From Psychrobacter sp. M13 (GTDB taxonomy: Bacteria; Pseudomonadota; Gammaproteobacteria; Pseudomonadales; Moraxellaceae): DNA of 64,000 nucleotides. This document shows, one piece after another, positions 18,925-28,843 of this stretch. The stretch lies in assembly GCF_030718935.1 (NCBI RefSeq), contig NZ_CP132194.1, positions 2,790,001 through 2,854,000 on the forward strand. The letters are read 5' to 3'. How positions within the stretch are numbered: position 1 is the first letter of the stretch; every line of letters starts with the position of its first letter. The notes beneath the pieces were generated by a model, which saw only the letters and a program-made list of their open reading frames with translations, was not told the origin of the DNA and did not search any database. A program made the position numbers and the translations under genes.

Positions 18925-21084
18925 TTATGCCGTGGCGTAAAACGTCTCACCAGCGGCTGCCATGTCACGTATTTTTTGTGGGGCTTCATAGGCTTTGCCA
19001 AGATGCGCGTATTTCTCACACAGTGCTAAGTAGTTATCAAGACCCATTTGGTCGATATAACGACAAGGTCCGCCACGGAATGGTGGGAAACCAACGCCCA
19101 TAATCATCGCCATATCCGCCTCGCTTGGCGTGCTGACGATATTATCTTCTAGGCAGCGTACCGTCTCATTGCAGAACGCTAGCATGGTGCGATCAATAAT
19201 AGCCTGATCATCAAACGCTTGCTTTTCACTATCAGTAGTGGCTTTCAATAGCTCATAAGTCGCTTCATCAGGGGTTTTCTTCGGCTTACCGCGCTTGTCC
19301 ATTTCATACTTATAAAAACCAACGCCGTTCTTTTGACCTAAGCGTTTGTTGTCATATAGATGCTCGATAGCGCCTTTATAGTCGGCTTTCATGCGATCAG
19401 GATAGCCTTCTGCCATCACCTCAGCACCATGTACACCTGTATCTAAACCAACCACATCGATCAAGTACGCAGGGCCCATAGGCCAGCCGAATTTTTCCAT
19501 GACTTTATCCACATGGACGAAATCAGCGCCTTGCTTAAGCAGTAAATCAAAAGCGCCAAAATATGGGAACAGTACACGGTTGACTAAGAAACCTGGGCAA
19601 TCATTGACCACGATAGGCGTTTTGCCCATTTTGGTTGCTAGCGCCACAGTCGTTGCGATAGCTGCTTCAGAAGACTTTTCACCACGGATGACTTCTACTA
19701 GTGGCATACGGTGAACAGGGTTAAAGAAATGCATACCGACGAAGTTCTCTGGGCGTGCCAGCTCTTCCGCTAGATAAGTGATAGAAATAGTAGAGGTGTT
19801 AGAGGCGATGATAGCGTCGTCTTTGACTAAGCCTTCAACTTCTTTTAACACTGAACGCTTAATTTTTGGATTCTCAACGACCGCTTCGATAACGATATCA
19901 GTATCGCTAAAGTCGCCGTAGTTAAGTGTTGGGCGGATACGACTTAACGTTTCACCCATTTTGGTCGGAGTCATTTTGCCACGGTCGACCATTTTACCTA
20001 ATAGCTTACTGGCTTCACCCATACCCAAATCTAACTGCTCAGATTTGATATCTTTCATGATGATTGGCAAGCCTTTACTGGCGGCTTGATAGGCGATACC
20101 ACCACCCATGATGCCTGCGCCTAGTACGGCAGCTTCATTAATATCATGCGCTTGTTTACTATGCTTTTTGGCCAATTTTTTGACCAATTGATCGCTCAAG
20201 AATAGACCTACTAAGCTCTCTGCTTGTGGAGTCTTAGCTGCTTTGGCAAAGTAAGTCGCTTCAACTTCAATAGCTTCATCACGTGGCAAATTAACGTGCT
20301 TTTCAATTGCCTCGATAGCTAATGCTGGCGCTGGATACTGCTTAGGATTGGCCTTAGCGAAGATCATGCCTTTAGCACTGTTAAACGCCATCGCTTGCTC
20401 TAGCGGATTTAACTTAACTGGATTTAGTTTTTCTTCGCGCTTAGCTTGCCAATCAATCTCGCCTGAGATACATTTTTTGACCAAATCTATGGCAGCATCT
20501 TGCAAGTCATCTGCTGCAACTGCTGCATCGACTAAGCCTAGTTTTAGCGCATCAAGGGCTTTTTTAGGGCTGCCTGTAGCGATCAATTCAAGCGCATTAT
20601 CGATACCGATGACCCGTGAACTACGTACCGTACCACCAAAGCCTGGGAAAATACCTAGCTGGGTTTCTGGTAGACCGATGATGGCTTTGTCGCTCATAAC
20701 GCGATATTCACAAACCAGCGTCATCTCACAACCGCCGCCCAGTGCTGCGCCGTTAATAGCCGCTACTTTCGGGAAAGGCAGATCTTCAAAGCGATTGAAA
20801 GCGCCATTGACTTTAATGCCCCAAGCTTTGATGTCTTCTTCTGAATTTTTAAATGAAGCGACAAATTCTGTGATATCTGCTCCAGCGATAAAGACGCCTT
20901 TACCTGAGGTGACGATCAAGCCCTTAACGTCATCAGACTTCTCTAACGCACTAACCGCTTCGCTAAGCTGTTTATTGGTTTCAAGATCGAACTTGTTGAC
21001 GCTCTCATTCTCTGCATTAAAATGCATGTTGGCGATGCCATCCTCTAGCATGCTCACGGTAATGCGATTTCCTTGATATACCAT
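18925..21084 (-). CDS. fadB: Multifunctional fatty-acid oxidation complex alpha subunit
   Basis: FadB carries enoyl-CoA hydratase, isomerase and L-3-hydroxyacyl-CoA dehydrogenase activities. The 719 residues show an N-terminal crotonase domain with the two catalytic glutamates E120 (GGGCE) and E140 (GLPETQLG), an NAD-binding domain with [13 protein letters not shown] near residue 320, the [13 protein letters not shown] dehydrogenase signature with the catalytic His, and the C-terminal helical domains. First gene of the fadBA operon; TTCCAAATGG upstream region carries an AAGGAG ribosome site. Confidence 0.97.
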   Translation of the reverse strand: MVYQGNRITVSMLEDGIANMHFNAENESVNKFDLETNKQLSEAVSALEKSDDVKGLIVTSGKGVFIAGADITEFVASFKNSEEDIKAWGIKVNGAFNRFEDLPFPKVAAINGAALGGGCEMTLVCEYRVMSDKAIIGLPETQLGIFPGFGGTVRSSRVIGIDNALELIATGSPKKALDALKLGLVDAAVAADDLQDAAIDLVKKCISGEIDWQAKREEKLNPVKLNPLEQAMAFNSAKGMIFAKANPKQYPAPALAIEAIEKHVNLPRDEAIEVEATYFAKAAKTPQAESLVGLFLSDQLVKKLAKKHSKQAHDINEAAVLGAGIMGGGIAYQAASKGLPIIMKDIKSEQLDLGMGEASKLLGKMVDRGKMTPTKMGETLSRIRPTLNYGDFSDTDIVIEAVVENPKIKRSVLKEVEGLVKDDAIIASNTSTISITYLAEELARPENFVGMHFFNPVHRMPLVEVIRGEKSSEAAIATTVALATKMGKTPIVVNDCPGFLVNRVLFPYFGAFDLLLKQGADFVHVDKVMEKFGWPMGPAYLIDVVGLDTGVHGAEVMAEGYPDRMKADYKGAIEHLYDNKRLGQKNGVGFYKYEMDKRGKPKKTPDEATYELLKATTDSEKQAFDDQAIIDRTMLAFCNETVRCLEDNIVSTPSEADMAMIMGVGFPPFRGGPCRYIDQMGLDNYLALCEKYAHLGKAYEAPQKIRDMAAAGETFYATA

Positions 21085-21562
21085 TTGGAACTCCTTGCTA
21101 TGTATTAAAAGCTATCTCATCAAGTTAAAAAACAAACCTATTTTTTAAGTAAAGTAGCTCGTTATTATTAATAAAAATTTTCAGTACAAATTGTTTAGCT
21201 CAAAGAATAAAATCATCTTCGATAAGCTGTCATCGTCAATTAGTGTAGGGATTATAGTAGCAACTGTCACAAGCTAAAACCAAACGCACAAGTCACTATT
21301 TAATGAGTAATCATAAATAGTAAGCAATAGCCACTCGTTTAGAACGCTATAAAGATCACACTTGCTTTATAAAAACATATTCAGCTAACAAGTTAAATCA
21401 TCAATGAGTAAAGATAAATAGCAGAAAAGTATCATTACTATGACTTTAAACATCAAAGAATAGCTAGAACTATCAAGGTATGAATAAAAGCCATATAGGC
21501 AGTATTGGCTATCATGCTAAACTACCCTATTTTTATTCTCTTACTTCAACTGGGCTCGAATT
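21085..21562. other. Divergent control region of fadBA and the ispA-like gene
   Basis: About 480 AT-rich bases with no protein-like frame that I can see. It should hold the fadB promoter and any fatty-acid-responsive operator (FadR or PsrA type), but I could not identify an operator by eye. Confidence 0.55.
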
Positions 21563-22624
21563 ATGACCGTCTCTGTTGCACCGCGATTTATTCCTTCTGA
21601 CTCTTTTGAGCAGCTGCACGATGCTTTGCGTAACCAGCTAGCGCAAGATATTGAGGCGCTGTTTGCTTATGCTCAGCTGCCAAGCCCGCTGGATGAGGCC
21701 TGTCGTTATGTCATGACGGGACAAGGTAAGCTGGTGCGTCCATTGCTAGTGGCTAGTAGTTTTGTCAGCGTTGAGGCCAGTCATAACCGCGCAAAGGACA
21801 GCTCTCAAACGCCTGATTTGAATAGCGCTACTTTAAATATAGAAACGGGGTTGGATGACTTATTAAATAGCGAAATTCATTATGATATGTGCAGGCGTGC
21901 CGCGTTAGCCGTTGAGCTATTGCATACTTACTCGTTGGTACACGATGATCTGCCCTGTATGGATGATGATGCGCTGCGCCGTGGGCAGCCGACTTGTCAC
22001 ATTGTCTTTAGTGAAGCGACAGCATTGCTAGCAGGTGATGTGTTGCAGACCTTGGCCTTTGAAATACTAACTGCTGAGGTTGAGACCTTCGCGCCTTTTG
22101 ATGCTCATATCGCCAGTAGCTTGCTGGCAGTATTTGCGCCACGTGCGCGACGTATGGTGGCAGGTCAAATGCTCGATCTAAATGCTGAAGCGAGCGCGGG
22201 GATAATGCAGAATGAGCTAGAGGCAATCCATCGTGATAAGACAGGCGCTTTGATTGAAGCGGCAATGCTGATGGGCGGCATTTGCGCAGGCGCTACTGCA
22301 TTACAACGCATGGCATTACAAGAGTGCGCGGGGCATATCGGTCTCGCCTTTCAAGTACAAGACGATATATTGGACGTGATTGGTAATACCGATGATTTAG
22401 GCAAACCTGTCGGCAGCGATGAAAAGTTAGATAAATCGACTTACGTAAAACTAATGGGTGTTGAGAAGGCCAAAGAGCACGCGCAATCGTTATTTAACGA
22501 AGGTCGCAGCGCAATAATACGTGAGCTGAATACTAGTACTGACGATAGCGTTGATATTAATAGTGCTAGTAAAAACAGTGCGCTACTTGAGCTTATTGAT
22601 TGGCTATGGGCGCGTAATAAATAG
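21563..22624 (+). CDS. ispA: Polyprenyl diphosphate synthase (farnesyl/geranyl type)
   Basis: A trans-prenyltransferase of isoprenoid synthesis: GKLVRPLLV, the first aspartate-rich motif DDLPCMDDD, LLAGDVLQTLAFE, and the second motif QVQDDILDVIG followed by GKPVGSDEKLDKSTYV, typical of IspA (farnesyl diphosphate synthase). At 353 residues it is about 50 longer than E. coli IspA; the extra is a Ser/Thr/Asn-rich insert at about residues 70-110 between the KLVRP motif and the first DDxxD, plus a tail near the end. The product chain length cannot be fixed by eye. Confidence 0.88.
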   Translation: MTVSVAPRFIPSDSFEQLHDALRNQLAQDIEALFAYAQLPSPLDEACRYVMTGQGKLVRPLLVASSFVSVEASHNRAKDSSQTPDLNSATLNIETGLDDLLNSEIHYDMCRRAALAVELLHTYSLVHDDLPCMDDDALRRGQPTCHIVFSEATALLAGDVLQTLAFEILTAEVETFAPFDAHIASSLLAVFAPRARRMVAGQMLDLNAEASAGIMQNELEAIHRDKTGALIEAAMLMGGICAGATALQRMALQECAGHIGLAFQVQDDILDVIGNTDDLGKPVGSDEKLDKSTYVKLMGVEKAKEHAQSLFNEGRSAIIRELNTSTDDSVDINSASKNSALLELIDWLWARNK

Positions 22625-22747
22625 CTACTCTTATAGCTGTGTTAAAAATCAAACAAAAATAGGCTAACTAACAGCTTTGTTAGAATTATGCTCATGCTAA
22701 ACTGCTTATCATTGATAACTATAATTGATACGTTTGGTATAAATAAT

Positions 22748-23236
22748 ATGACTGATAATAATTTAAACCGTTCTCATAATCATGAACCTAGTCATGAACA
22801 CGTTCATAACGACCACGATGAACATACCCCAAATGCAGGCTCGCTAGCAGCTGATAGTTTTGCGGCTGATGCCAAAGGTAAAGCAGGGTTTGGTCGTATC
22901 GTTAAAGCTGCAGGCTACTCCGCTGATGGTTTTATGGCGGCTTATAAAAATGAAGCGGCCTTTCGCCAAGCCTTTTGGCTCAATTTAGTATTGTTGATTG
23001 TGCTGATATTTATACCTTTTGCGATCACTATAAAGATGATTCTGCTTTTCGCATCCACACTATCTATCATCGTTGAGCTATTTAATACGGGATTAGAAGC
23101 CAGTATCGATCATACGTCTACCCAGCAACATCCCTTAGCCAAGATAGGTAAAGACGTCGGCTCTGCGGCACAGTTTTTAGCGTTAACCTTACTATTTATT
23201 TTGTGGTTAATGGCACTATCTACTTTTCTGTTTTAA
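22748..23236 (+). CDS. dgkA: Diacylglycerol kinase (prokaryotic DagK)
   Basis: An integral membrane kinase that recycles diacylglycerol to phosphatidic acid. Motifs: KNEAAFRQAFWLN, VELFNTGLEASID with the catalytic Glu, and KIGKDVGSAAQ; three hydrophobic helices follow in the right order. The N-terminus (about 45 residues) is a His/Asn/Asp-rich hydrophilic lead absent from E. coli DgkA, which is why the protein has 162 instead of about 122 residues. The frame is open 20 codons upstream, but those are hydrophobic and unlike coding sequence, so I take the ATG at 22748. No strong ribosome site precedes either start. Confidence 0.88.
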   Translation: MTDNNLNRSHNHEPSHEHVHNDHDEHTPNAGSLAADSFAADAKGKAGFGRIVKAAGYSADGFMAAYKNEAAFRQAFWLNLVLLIVLIFIPFAITIKMILLFASTLSIIVELFNTGLEASIDHTSTQQHPLAKIGKDVGSAAQFLALTLLFILWLMALSTFLF

Positions 23237-23280
23237 GACGATGTTTTTAAAAGGTGGCTTTTAAGAAAAGGCAAAAGGTT

Positions 23281-24138
23281 ATGATTGAAGATACTGCAAG
23301 TCGAACCGACGCAACTCAAAATTCGGCTAATCCAATGCCGACTGTCTATCTTGGTACTGGTGGCTATAGCGATATAGATTTGCTTGGTACGCTCTATCCT
23401 ATTGGTACTAAGAAGACTGACTTTTTATGCGAATACGCCAAGCAATACGGCGCGGTTGAGATCAACAGCACCTTTTACGCGCCTATCGGGCAAAAAGCCT
23501 TTGCGGGCATGGTTAATAAAGCCTATGTGCAAACCGACAGCCAGTTAAAGTTCGCGGTAAAACTCCATCAAGACTTTACTCATGCGCGAAAAGGTACTAC
23601 AGAGCACGCTCAAGCTTTTCTCACAGCCTTGATACCACTTATCGAAGCCAACTGCCTTGCACCGTTACTTTTGCAATTTCCACATGGTTTTGATCGTACT
23701 CGCGAGCATCGACTGTATTTAGCTCAGCTAGTCAGCTGGTTTGCTGGCTTCCCATTAGCGGTAGAGTTTCGCCACAGTGGTTGGCATACCCCGCAAGTGG
23801 TCGATAGCTTCAAGCAGCAAGGCATTATTTGGTGTAGCGTTGATTATCCCAAGGTGAATGGTCTACCGCCATCAAGGCTAATATTTACCGAGCGCACAGG
23901 CTACTTGCGTATGCATGGTAATAATTTGGACTGGTGGGGCGCGATGAGTGCCTCTGATCGCCATGATTATCGCTATAGCAAGCCTGAGATGCAAGACTGG
24001 GCACAGACGATTGCCAATCAACGCGAGCACTTCGATACGCTGTATATATTCTTTCAAAACACGGTTAATGCTCATGCTTATTATAATATTGCGATGTTGC
24101 GAGAGGCTTTAACAGCGTATGATTTTAATGTTTTGTAG
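23281..24138 (+). CDS. DUF72 family protein
   Basis: The protein has the DUF72 TIM-barrel-like pattern: YLGTGGYS, AVEINSTFYAP, KFAVKLHQDFTH, LLLQFPHGF, LAVEFRHSGWH, and TGYLRMHGNN with FFQNTVNAHAYYN near the end. Function is unknown; it is widely conserved. A GTG at 23254 extends the frame by nine codons, but the AAAAGG just before the ATG at 23281 favours the shorter 285-residue form. It follows dgkA by 44 bp and may be co-transcribed. Confidence 0.88.
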   Translation: MIEDTASRTDATQNSANPMPTVYLGTGGYSDIDLLGTLYPIGTKKTDFLCEYAKQYGAVEINSTFYAPIGQKAFAGMVNKAYVQTDSQLKFAVKLHQDFTHARKGTTEHAQAFLTALIPLIEANCLAPLLLQFPHGFDRTREHRLYLAQLVSWFAGFPLAVEFRHSGWHTPQVVDSFKQQGIIWCSVDYPKVNGLPPSRLIFTERTGYLRMHGNNLDWWGAMSASDRHDYRYSKPEMQDWAQTIANQREHFDTLYIFFQNTVNAHAYYNIAMLREALTAYDFNVL

Positions 24139-24268
24139 ACTTAAAAATTTTGATGCACAAGGTTCGTAGGGTGTGGTTGGTTTTATAAAGCTCTCATAGA
24201 GAATTCAAATAAAACGTAACCCGCCTTTTTATATTTCGATATAAAAACAATTCTAACTTGGGCAGATT

Positions 24269-24401
24269 GTAGCGTGGGTGGCAACCTGCGACTTTGCATT
24301 CTTCGAAATATTTACGGAAATTCTATTTAAAGAATTTCCCTTGCAAAGCTAAAATTGCAATGCAATTTTTTAACGCTTTTCAGGATTACCACCCACGCTA
24401 C
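24269..24401. repeat. 133-bp inverted-repeat element (REP/MITE-like)
   Basis: The element is bounded by perfect 13-bp inverted ends, gtagcgtgggtgg at 24269-24281 and ccacccacgctac at 24389-24401; the match extends to 16 bp with one mismatch. Inside are two more perfect inverted repeats: ggaaattct/agaatttcc, and aattgca-a-tgcaatt. It codes for nothing. No second copy is in the window. It fills the gap between the DUF72 and YdjM-like genes and would fold into a long structured RNA if transcribed. Confidence 0.75.
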
Positions 24402-24445
24402 GAAATACCGCAAATTTCCCATTCTAAAAGAGCCAACTCAAACCT

Positions 24446-25606
24446 ATGGATTCACTCAGTCAAATCGTCTTAGGTGCCAGCGTCCAAGGGACAATACTCG
24501 GTAAATATCAAGGCCGTAAAGCCTATCTATATGGCGCAATGCTCGGAACTTTACCTGATTTGGATGTGCTTATTCGTTATGGCGATCCTGTCAGCAACAT
24601 GACTTATCATCGCGGCTTTAGTCATTCGCTAATTGTCTTGACTATAGTGGGAACATTAGGCTCTTGGCTAATCACCCGTTACCATCGATGGCGTGACATG
24701 CCTTTGCCCTACTCTGGTAAACGCTTAGCGCTGGCGATGACTTTGGCGCTCACTACCCATCCAATTTTAGACAGCTTCACGGTCTATGGCACTCAGCTAT
24801 TTTGGCCGTTACAAGACCCCTTGCAAATTACTCCTATCAGTATCGCCTCAATATTTATTATCGATCCGCTTTACACTTTGCCGCTGCTTTTTGCGATGAT
24901 CTTTGGACTAGTAAAAGGGCGTAGTCTTAGTGTTTTTAAACAGGGTTTATTAGCGAATTTTCAGCGTTTGGCAGTAATAATGCTTATGGTAAGTAGTAGC
25001 TATTTACTACTATCACTAGGTCTAAAATATCATGCACAAGATAAAGCCGAGCAAACCTTAGCAGCGGCTAATATTGATAATATCGTCCGTATCAAAACTA
25101 TGCCTGTATTACCGACTATCCTGATGTGGCGTACTCTCGCAGAAGATAAGCAAAATAGATTTATTGAGCTGCGTGGTAGTGTTTTAGATAAGCGTTTGCC
25201 TGAATATCGTTATCTGACTCAATACAATAATTCGACTAGGCTAAATGCAAATTTACCAAGCGCTAGCCAGCCCTATGCAAAGAGGCTGGATTGGTTCTCT
25301 GGGGAATGGACAGGGTATCGAACGCAAACGCTTGCTGATAACTCTGATAAAAAAAGTACACAATTGGTCGTTGATGATTTACGGATGATGGCAGGCGATA
25401 CGGCTTTCTTTAGTTTTGTATTAGCGAATAAAGATGCTCAAAACTCAGAATGGCAAGCGATTGAACCGATAGACGCGCCAGTGATTACTATCGACAATAA
25501 ACCTCAGCCGTCACGCTTTGAATTGATAAAGCAAGGCTTTGAAAGAGTGTTTGATGAGTCGGTCATTGATGAGAATGGTGGTTGGGAGTTGGTTGATGGT
25601 AAATAA
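24446..25606 (+). CDS. YdjM-like (DUF457) membrane-bound metal-dependent hydrolase
   Basis: The N-terminal half is the YdjM/DUF457 domain with its metal-ligand motifs: MDSLSQIVLGA, LPDLDVLIRYGD, YHRGFSHSL and THPILDSFTVYGT, interleaved with about four or five membrane segments. This family is called a predicted inner-membrane metal-dependent hydrolase; E. coli YdjM is LexA-regulated. The C-terminal 180 residues form a soluble part outside the named domain that is found in long members. 386 residues; the substrate is unknown. The next gene starts 8 bp after its stop. Confidence 0.82.
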   Translation: MDSLSQIVLGASVQGTILGKYQGRKAYLYGAMLGTLPDLDVLIRYGDPVSNMTYHRGFSHSLIVLTIVGTLGSWLITRYHRWRDMPLPYSGKRLALAMTLALTTHPILDSFTVYGTQLFWPLQDPLQITPISIASIFIIDPLYTLPLLFAMIFGLVKGRSLSVFKQGLLANFQRLAVIMLMVSSSYLLLSLGLKYHAQDKAEQTLAAANIDNIVRIKTMPVLPTILMWRTLAEDKQNRFIELRGSVLDKRLPEYRYLTQYNNSTRLNANLPSASQPYAKRLDWFSGEWTGYRTQTLADNSDKKSTQLVVDDLRMMAGDTAFFSFVLANKDAQNSEWQAIEPIDAPVITIDNKPQPSRFELIKQGFERVFDESVIDENGGWELVDGK

Positions 25607-25614
25607 CATTCAAT

Positions 25615-26724
25615 ATGAAAAATATCAAAATAAATTCAGACAAGGTTAAGAGCATGGAAGACTTTGAGATAGTTCAGTTTGCAGAGAGTATAATTAAAAC
25701 CATTACTAAAGATTTAAATGAAAGTTTGTATGCTAAACCTAACTCAAGTTTATCGGTTTTATGGAAAAGGTGTGATGCTTTCAATGCTTCAGCTATACCA
25801 AAGTCTAAATTAAATGAACCACCAGTTGATATCATCACTATCAACTACGGATTAGCACTTCAGATATATCATGCTATTGATGAATACTGTACCTATATTG
25901 AAAGCGGATTTGACAATGAATTATTTAGTTTTTTCTTCAAGAATCATTTGGATAAATCAATACTACCTACTAATTTTGAACCGAAAGACTATAGAAAAAA
26001 TATGTTTATAAGCGCTCTAACTTGGGTCTACTTTCACGAACTAGCGCATCTCAATCAGGAACATGTCTACATCCTTAATAGTCTACTCAACAGTAATGAA
26101 TATTCAGAATACGAAGAGTTCAACATTGATAATTCTAAATCCTTAAAAGGAAAAGCTGCCAATATACATCATGTTTTGGAGCTTGCCGCAGATTTTGAAG
26201 CGATTCAGGCTTGTATATCTGAATTAATTAGACACTTCGAATTTAATGAATTGAAAGAAACTATAGGAACATTCGTTACTGGTATATCTTGCGCAATCTA
26301 CAAAATGCATGGTTTGGGAATGTCAGATTTAAATTCAGAAGTAACAGGTTCTCATCCACCACCAATAGTCAGGTTAGAGCAAATATTGCCTCAAATTTGG
26401 GAAACTCTAGATTTCTTAGAGCAAAAAAAAGCAATTAATATTAAGGCTAGTCGTTCAGATTTAGTCTATCAATGTGAGAGAAGCTCCCTAACATCAGGTT
26501 TCTTTTGGTTTAGAAAAAGACACATACACCCAGATCAACTATCAGACTTTTTGCATTGTGGAACTATCAATAGAGTTGGAGGTAAAGAGTATATGCAAAT
26601 AATTATTAATACGTGGGATGAAATTGAGCCTGAAATTACTAAGAATAGACGTAATAATAAAGATCTACATATACTCACTTTTACCAAAGCCTATAGAAAT
26701 TTAGTTTTCAATGATTCAGAATAA
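25615..26724 (+). CDS. Putative HExxH zinc peptidase, Lit (U49)-like layout
   Basis: 369 residues, no signal peptide. The zincin motif FHELAHLNQEH lies at about residues 141-151 within a hydrophobic helix, LELAADFEA (about 185-195) can supply the third ligand, and SHPPPIVRLEQI (about 245-256) matches the HPxxxxR element seen in M48-like and Lit-like peptidases. The order resembles the peptidase U49 family, whose founder Lit cleaves EF-Tu and aborts T4 infection; that match is from memory and not tested. Base composition is far richer in A+T than the neighbours and codon use shifts to AAA, TTA and ATA, suggesting transfer. It starts 8 bp after the YdjM-like gene and ends before a strong terminator. 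Confidence 0.6.
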   Translation: MKNIKINSDKVKSMEDFEIVQFAESIIKTITKDLNESLYAKPNSSLSVLWKRCDAFNASAIPKSKLNEPPVDIITINYGLALQIYHAIDEYCTYIESGFDNELFSFFFKNHLDKSILPTNFEPKDYRKNMFISALTWVYFHELAHLNQEHVYILNSLLNSNEYSEYEEFNIDNSKSLKGKAANIHHVLELAADFEAIQACISELIRHFEFNELKETIGTFVTGISCAIYKMHGLGMSDLNSEVTGSHPPPIVRLEQILPQIWETLDFLEQKKAINIKASRSDLVYQCERSSLTSGFFWFRKRHIHPDQLSDFLHCGTINRVGGKEYMQIIINTWDEIEPEITKNRRNNKDLHILTFTKAYRNLVFNDSE

Positions 26725-26770
26725 TTAATAAATTCAATTTTTAGTAATTAGCTCATAAGCCCTCAAACCA

Positions 26771-26800
26771 AAAAAAGGAAGCCTCTCAGCTTCCTTTTTT
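26771..26800. terminator. Bidirectional rho-independent terminator
   Basis: Perfect 12-bp arms aaaaaaggaagc and gcttcctttttt around ctctca; shared by the zinc-peptidase gene and the convergent sodB. Confidence 0.93.
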
Positions 26801-26821
26801 ATCAATCAAAAACCTAGTTAT

Positions 26822-27451
26822 TTACTCTTCAACACCAGCATCTTGACCTTTATATTTTGCGTTCGCATAGTCCCAGTTCACTAGCTTGTCTAGGAACGTA
26901 TCGACATAATCAGGACGACGGTTACGATAATCGATATAATATGCATGTTCCCATACATCACAAGTCAATACCGCTACTTGGTCATGAGCCAATGGCGTAT
27001 CAGCGTTAGCTGTTTTTGCGATTGATAGTGTGCCACCAACTTTATCAGCGACTAGCCATGCCCAACCTGAACCAAACTGAGTCAATGCTGCGTTTTTGAA
27101 CTCTTCACGGAACTTATCATAGCTACCGAAGTCTTCTTCGATTTTGCCTTTTAGATCACCAGTAGGTTCGCCGCCACCGTTCTCAGGCGTCATGCAGTTC
27201 CAGTAGAACGTATGATTCCAAACTTGTGCCGCTTGGTTAAACATACCTTGCTTGCTGTCATCTTTAGACGTCGCTTCGATGATTTCTGGAAGGGTTTTGT
27301 CTTCCATACCAGAGCCTGGTAGCAAGTCGTTCAACTTATTAACATAAGCCGCATGATGCTTGTCGTGGTGATATTCTAGCGTTTCAGCGCTGATATGTGG
27401 CTCTAATGCGTCTTTTGCATAAGGTAATTCTGGTAAAGTAATATTTGACAT
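26822..27451 (-). CDS. sodB: Superoxide dismutase, iron type
   Basis: Cytoplasmic Fe-SOD of 209 residues. The metal ligands are visible in ISAETLEYHHDKHH, VWNHTFYWNCM and LTCDVWEHAYYIDYRNRRPDY (Asp and His). AAQVWNHTFYW and the FGSGWAWL context favour the iron over the manganese type. An AAGGA ribosome site is 10 bases before the ATG, and a TATAAT-like -10 lies about 45 bases upstream (27494-27499 on the complement). Monocistronic. Confidence 0.96.
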   Translation of the reverse strand: MSNITLPELPYAKDALEPHISAETLEYHHDKHHAAYVNKLNDLLPGSGMEDKTLPEIIEATSKDDSKQGMFNQAAQVWNHTFYWNCMTPENGGGEPTGDLKGKIEEDFGSYDKFREEFKNAALTQFGSGWAWLVADKVGGTLSIAKTANADTPLAHDQVAVLTCDVWEHAYYIDYRNRRPDYVDTFLDKLVNWDYANAKYKGQDAGVEE

Positions 27452-27853
27452 AGTTATTTTATCCTTGCTGTTTAGCCCTTTATAATATAGGTATTATAAA
27501 ATAATAACTATAAAATACTAGGCTAAGTTGGCTGAGTTTATTATTAGTGAATGAGCAAAGTACCAGTTAAAGCGATACACTTTGCTATAAAGTAAATAGA
27601 CAACCTAAAAACAACTTAGCTAATGATGTTATCGTTAAATATTGGTAATATCTATCAATATTCATCAACAACGAAGGTAAGTTGCATATTGTTAACTTTT
27701 AATTTACAAGCTATAAGCTATAATTCACTGTAGCTTGCCAATTAGTATAACAATAATCTTGTCTATTATCCGTTACCGAATGTTATAGCTTTACCCCATC
27801 TTACAACACCTAAAATTTATCCAAAACAAAAATAAAACTATTTACTTTAAATC
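27452..27853. other. Divergent promoter region of sodB and rdgB
   Basis: About 400 AT-rich bases without a protein-like frame. Visible: a TATAAT on the complement near 27494 for sodB, and near 27708-27722 the short direct repeat agctataagctataatt, which contains a TATAAT in the rdgB direction. Confidence 0.5.
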
Positions 27854-28531
27854 ATGGGCTTAACTTTTATGTATACCTCTCAACAGTCGTATGAAGCTAA
27901 CAATATATTCAAGCAAGATTGGGTTTTGGCTAGTAACAATAAAGGCAAACTAGCAGAATTTAAGCGCTTATTCACTGATGCTAACTTGAATGTCACGATT
28001 ATTCCACAAGGTCAGCTCGATATCGAGGACGCTATCGAGGATGGTCTAAGCTTTGTAGAAAACGCGATTATCAAAGCCCGTCACGCCAGCCGTATCAGCG
28101 AATTGCCTGCTATCGCAGATGATTCAGGACTATGCGTGCCCGCACTGGGTAATGCGCCTGGCATCTACTCCGCGCGCTATGCTGGTGAGCATGGCAATGA
28201 TGCCAATAATAACGCCAAACTGATTGCAGACTTACAGCCTATCCGTGCGCAAAATCGGACTAACAATACAGATATACCTATCAAAGGAATGTTCGTTTGC
28301 GTGTTAGCAATGGTGCGGCACGCTGATGATCCACTACCGGTTATCGCTCAAGGCTTATGGCAAGGTGAAATCTTGGAGCAAGTACATGGCGATGGCGGCT
28401 TTGGTTATGATCCGCTGTTTTGGTTAGCAGATCTGCAGGCGAGCGCTGCTAGTCTTAGCGCAGATGATAAAAACAACATCAGTCATCGCGGACAAGCTAT
28501 CAGGCAATTATTGCAGCAATTGCAAGCCTAA
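27854..28531 (+). CDS. rdgB: dITP/XTP pyrophosphatase (non-canonical purine NTP hydrolase)
   Basis: A house-cleaning enzyme that removes ITP, dITP and XTP. Motifs: WVLASNNKGKLAEFKRLF, EDGLSFVENAIIKARHAS, AIADDSGLCVPALGNAPGIYSARYAG, GDGGFGYDPLFW and SHRGQAIRQL, in family order. 225 residues with an N-terminal lead of about 20 before the first motif; an alternative ATG is at 27869 and neither has a clear ribosome site. A small insert follows ADLQP. Confidence 0.95.
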   Translation: MGLTFMYTSQQSYEANNIFKQDWVLASNNKGKLAEFKRLFTDANLNVTIIPQGQLDIEDAIEDGLSFVENAIIKARHASRISELPAIADDSGLCVPALGNAPGIYSARYAGEHGNDANNNAKLIADLQPIRAQNRTNNTDIPIKGMFVCVLAMVRHADDPLPVIAQGLWQGEILEQVHGDGGFGYDPLFWLADLQASAASLSADDKNNISHRGQAIRQLLQQLQA

Positions 28532-28843
28532 CTTATTTAAAAGTGGTGTTTTTTGCATTTTTTTACTTTTATCTTAAAGCCAAGCGGATAGATAACTTTT
28601 ACTTTAATTGGTAGATAGATTATACTAATCTACTTTTAAAATTTTATTATGAGCTACCATTTGTCGCGCTTATCTACGAATCAGACATTTTGGCGCTTTA
28701 TTTATTGATATTTATAGCCTGATACTGCTATCTGCACTGTCAGGCTTTTGATATCCCCCATTCATTCTAATGGCAATCTGCTCATAGAGATCTGAGCTCA
28801 GTACACGATTGTCTGACATTTTCATTCTAAAGGTGTAATTAAC
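28532..28843. other. Upstream region of tig
   Basis: About 310 bases without a visible gene. Just before tig is a good AAAGGTG ribosome site. Near 28722-28748 the inverted pieces cctgata and tcaggcttt could form a short hairpin, too weak to call. Confidence 0.45.

Noticed and set aside
20348..21076. 242-codon plus-strand frame inside fadB
   Set aside because: It is antisense to a clearly conserved fadB gene, and the composition is that of an out-of-frame shadow.
27470..27500. Possible Fur box before sodB
   Set aside because: The AT-rich palindrome ataata-tagg-tattat is too short and does not fit the 19-bp Fur consensus.
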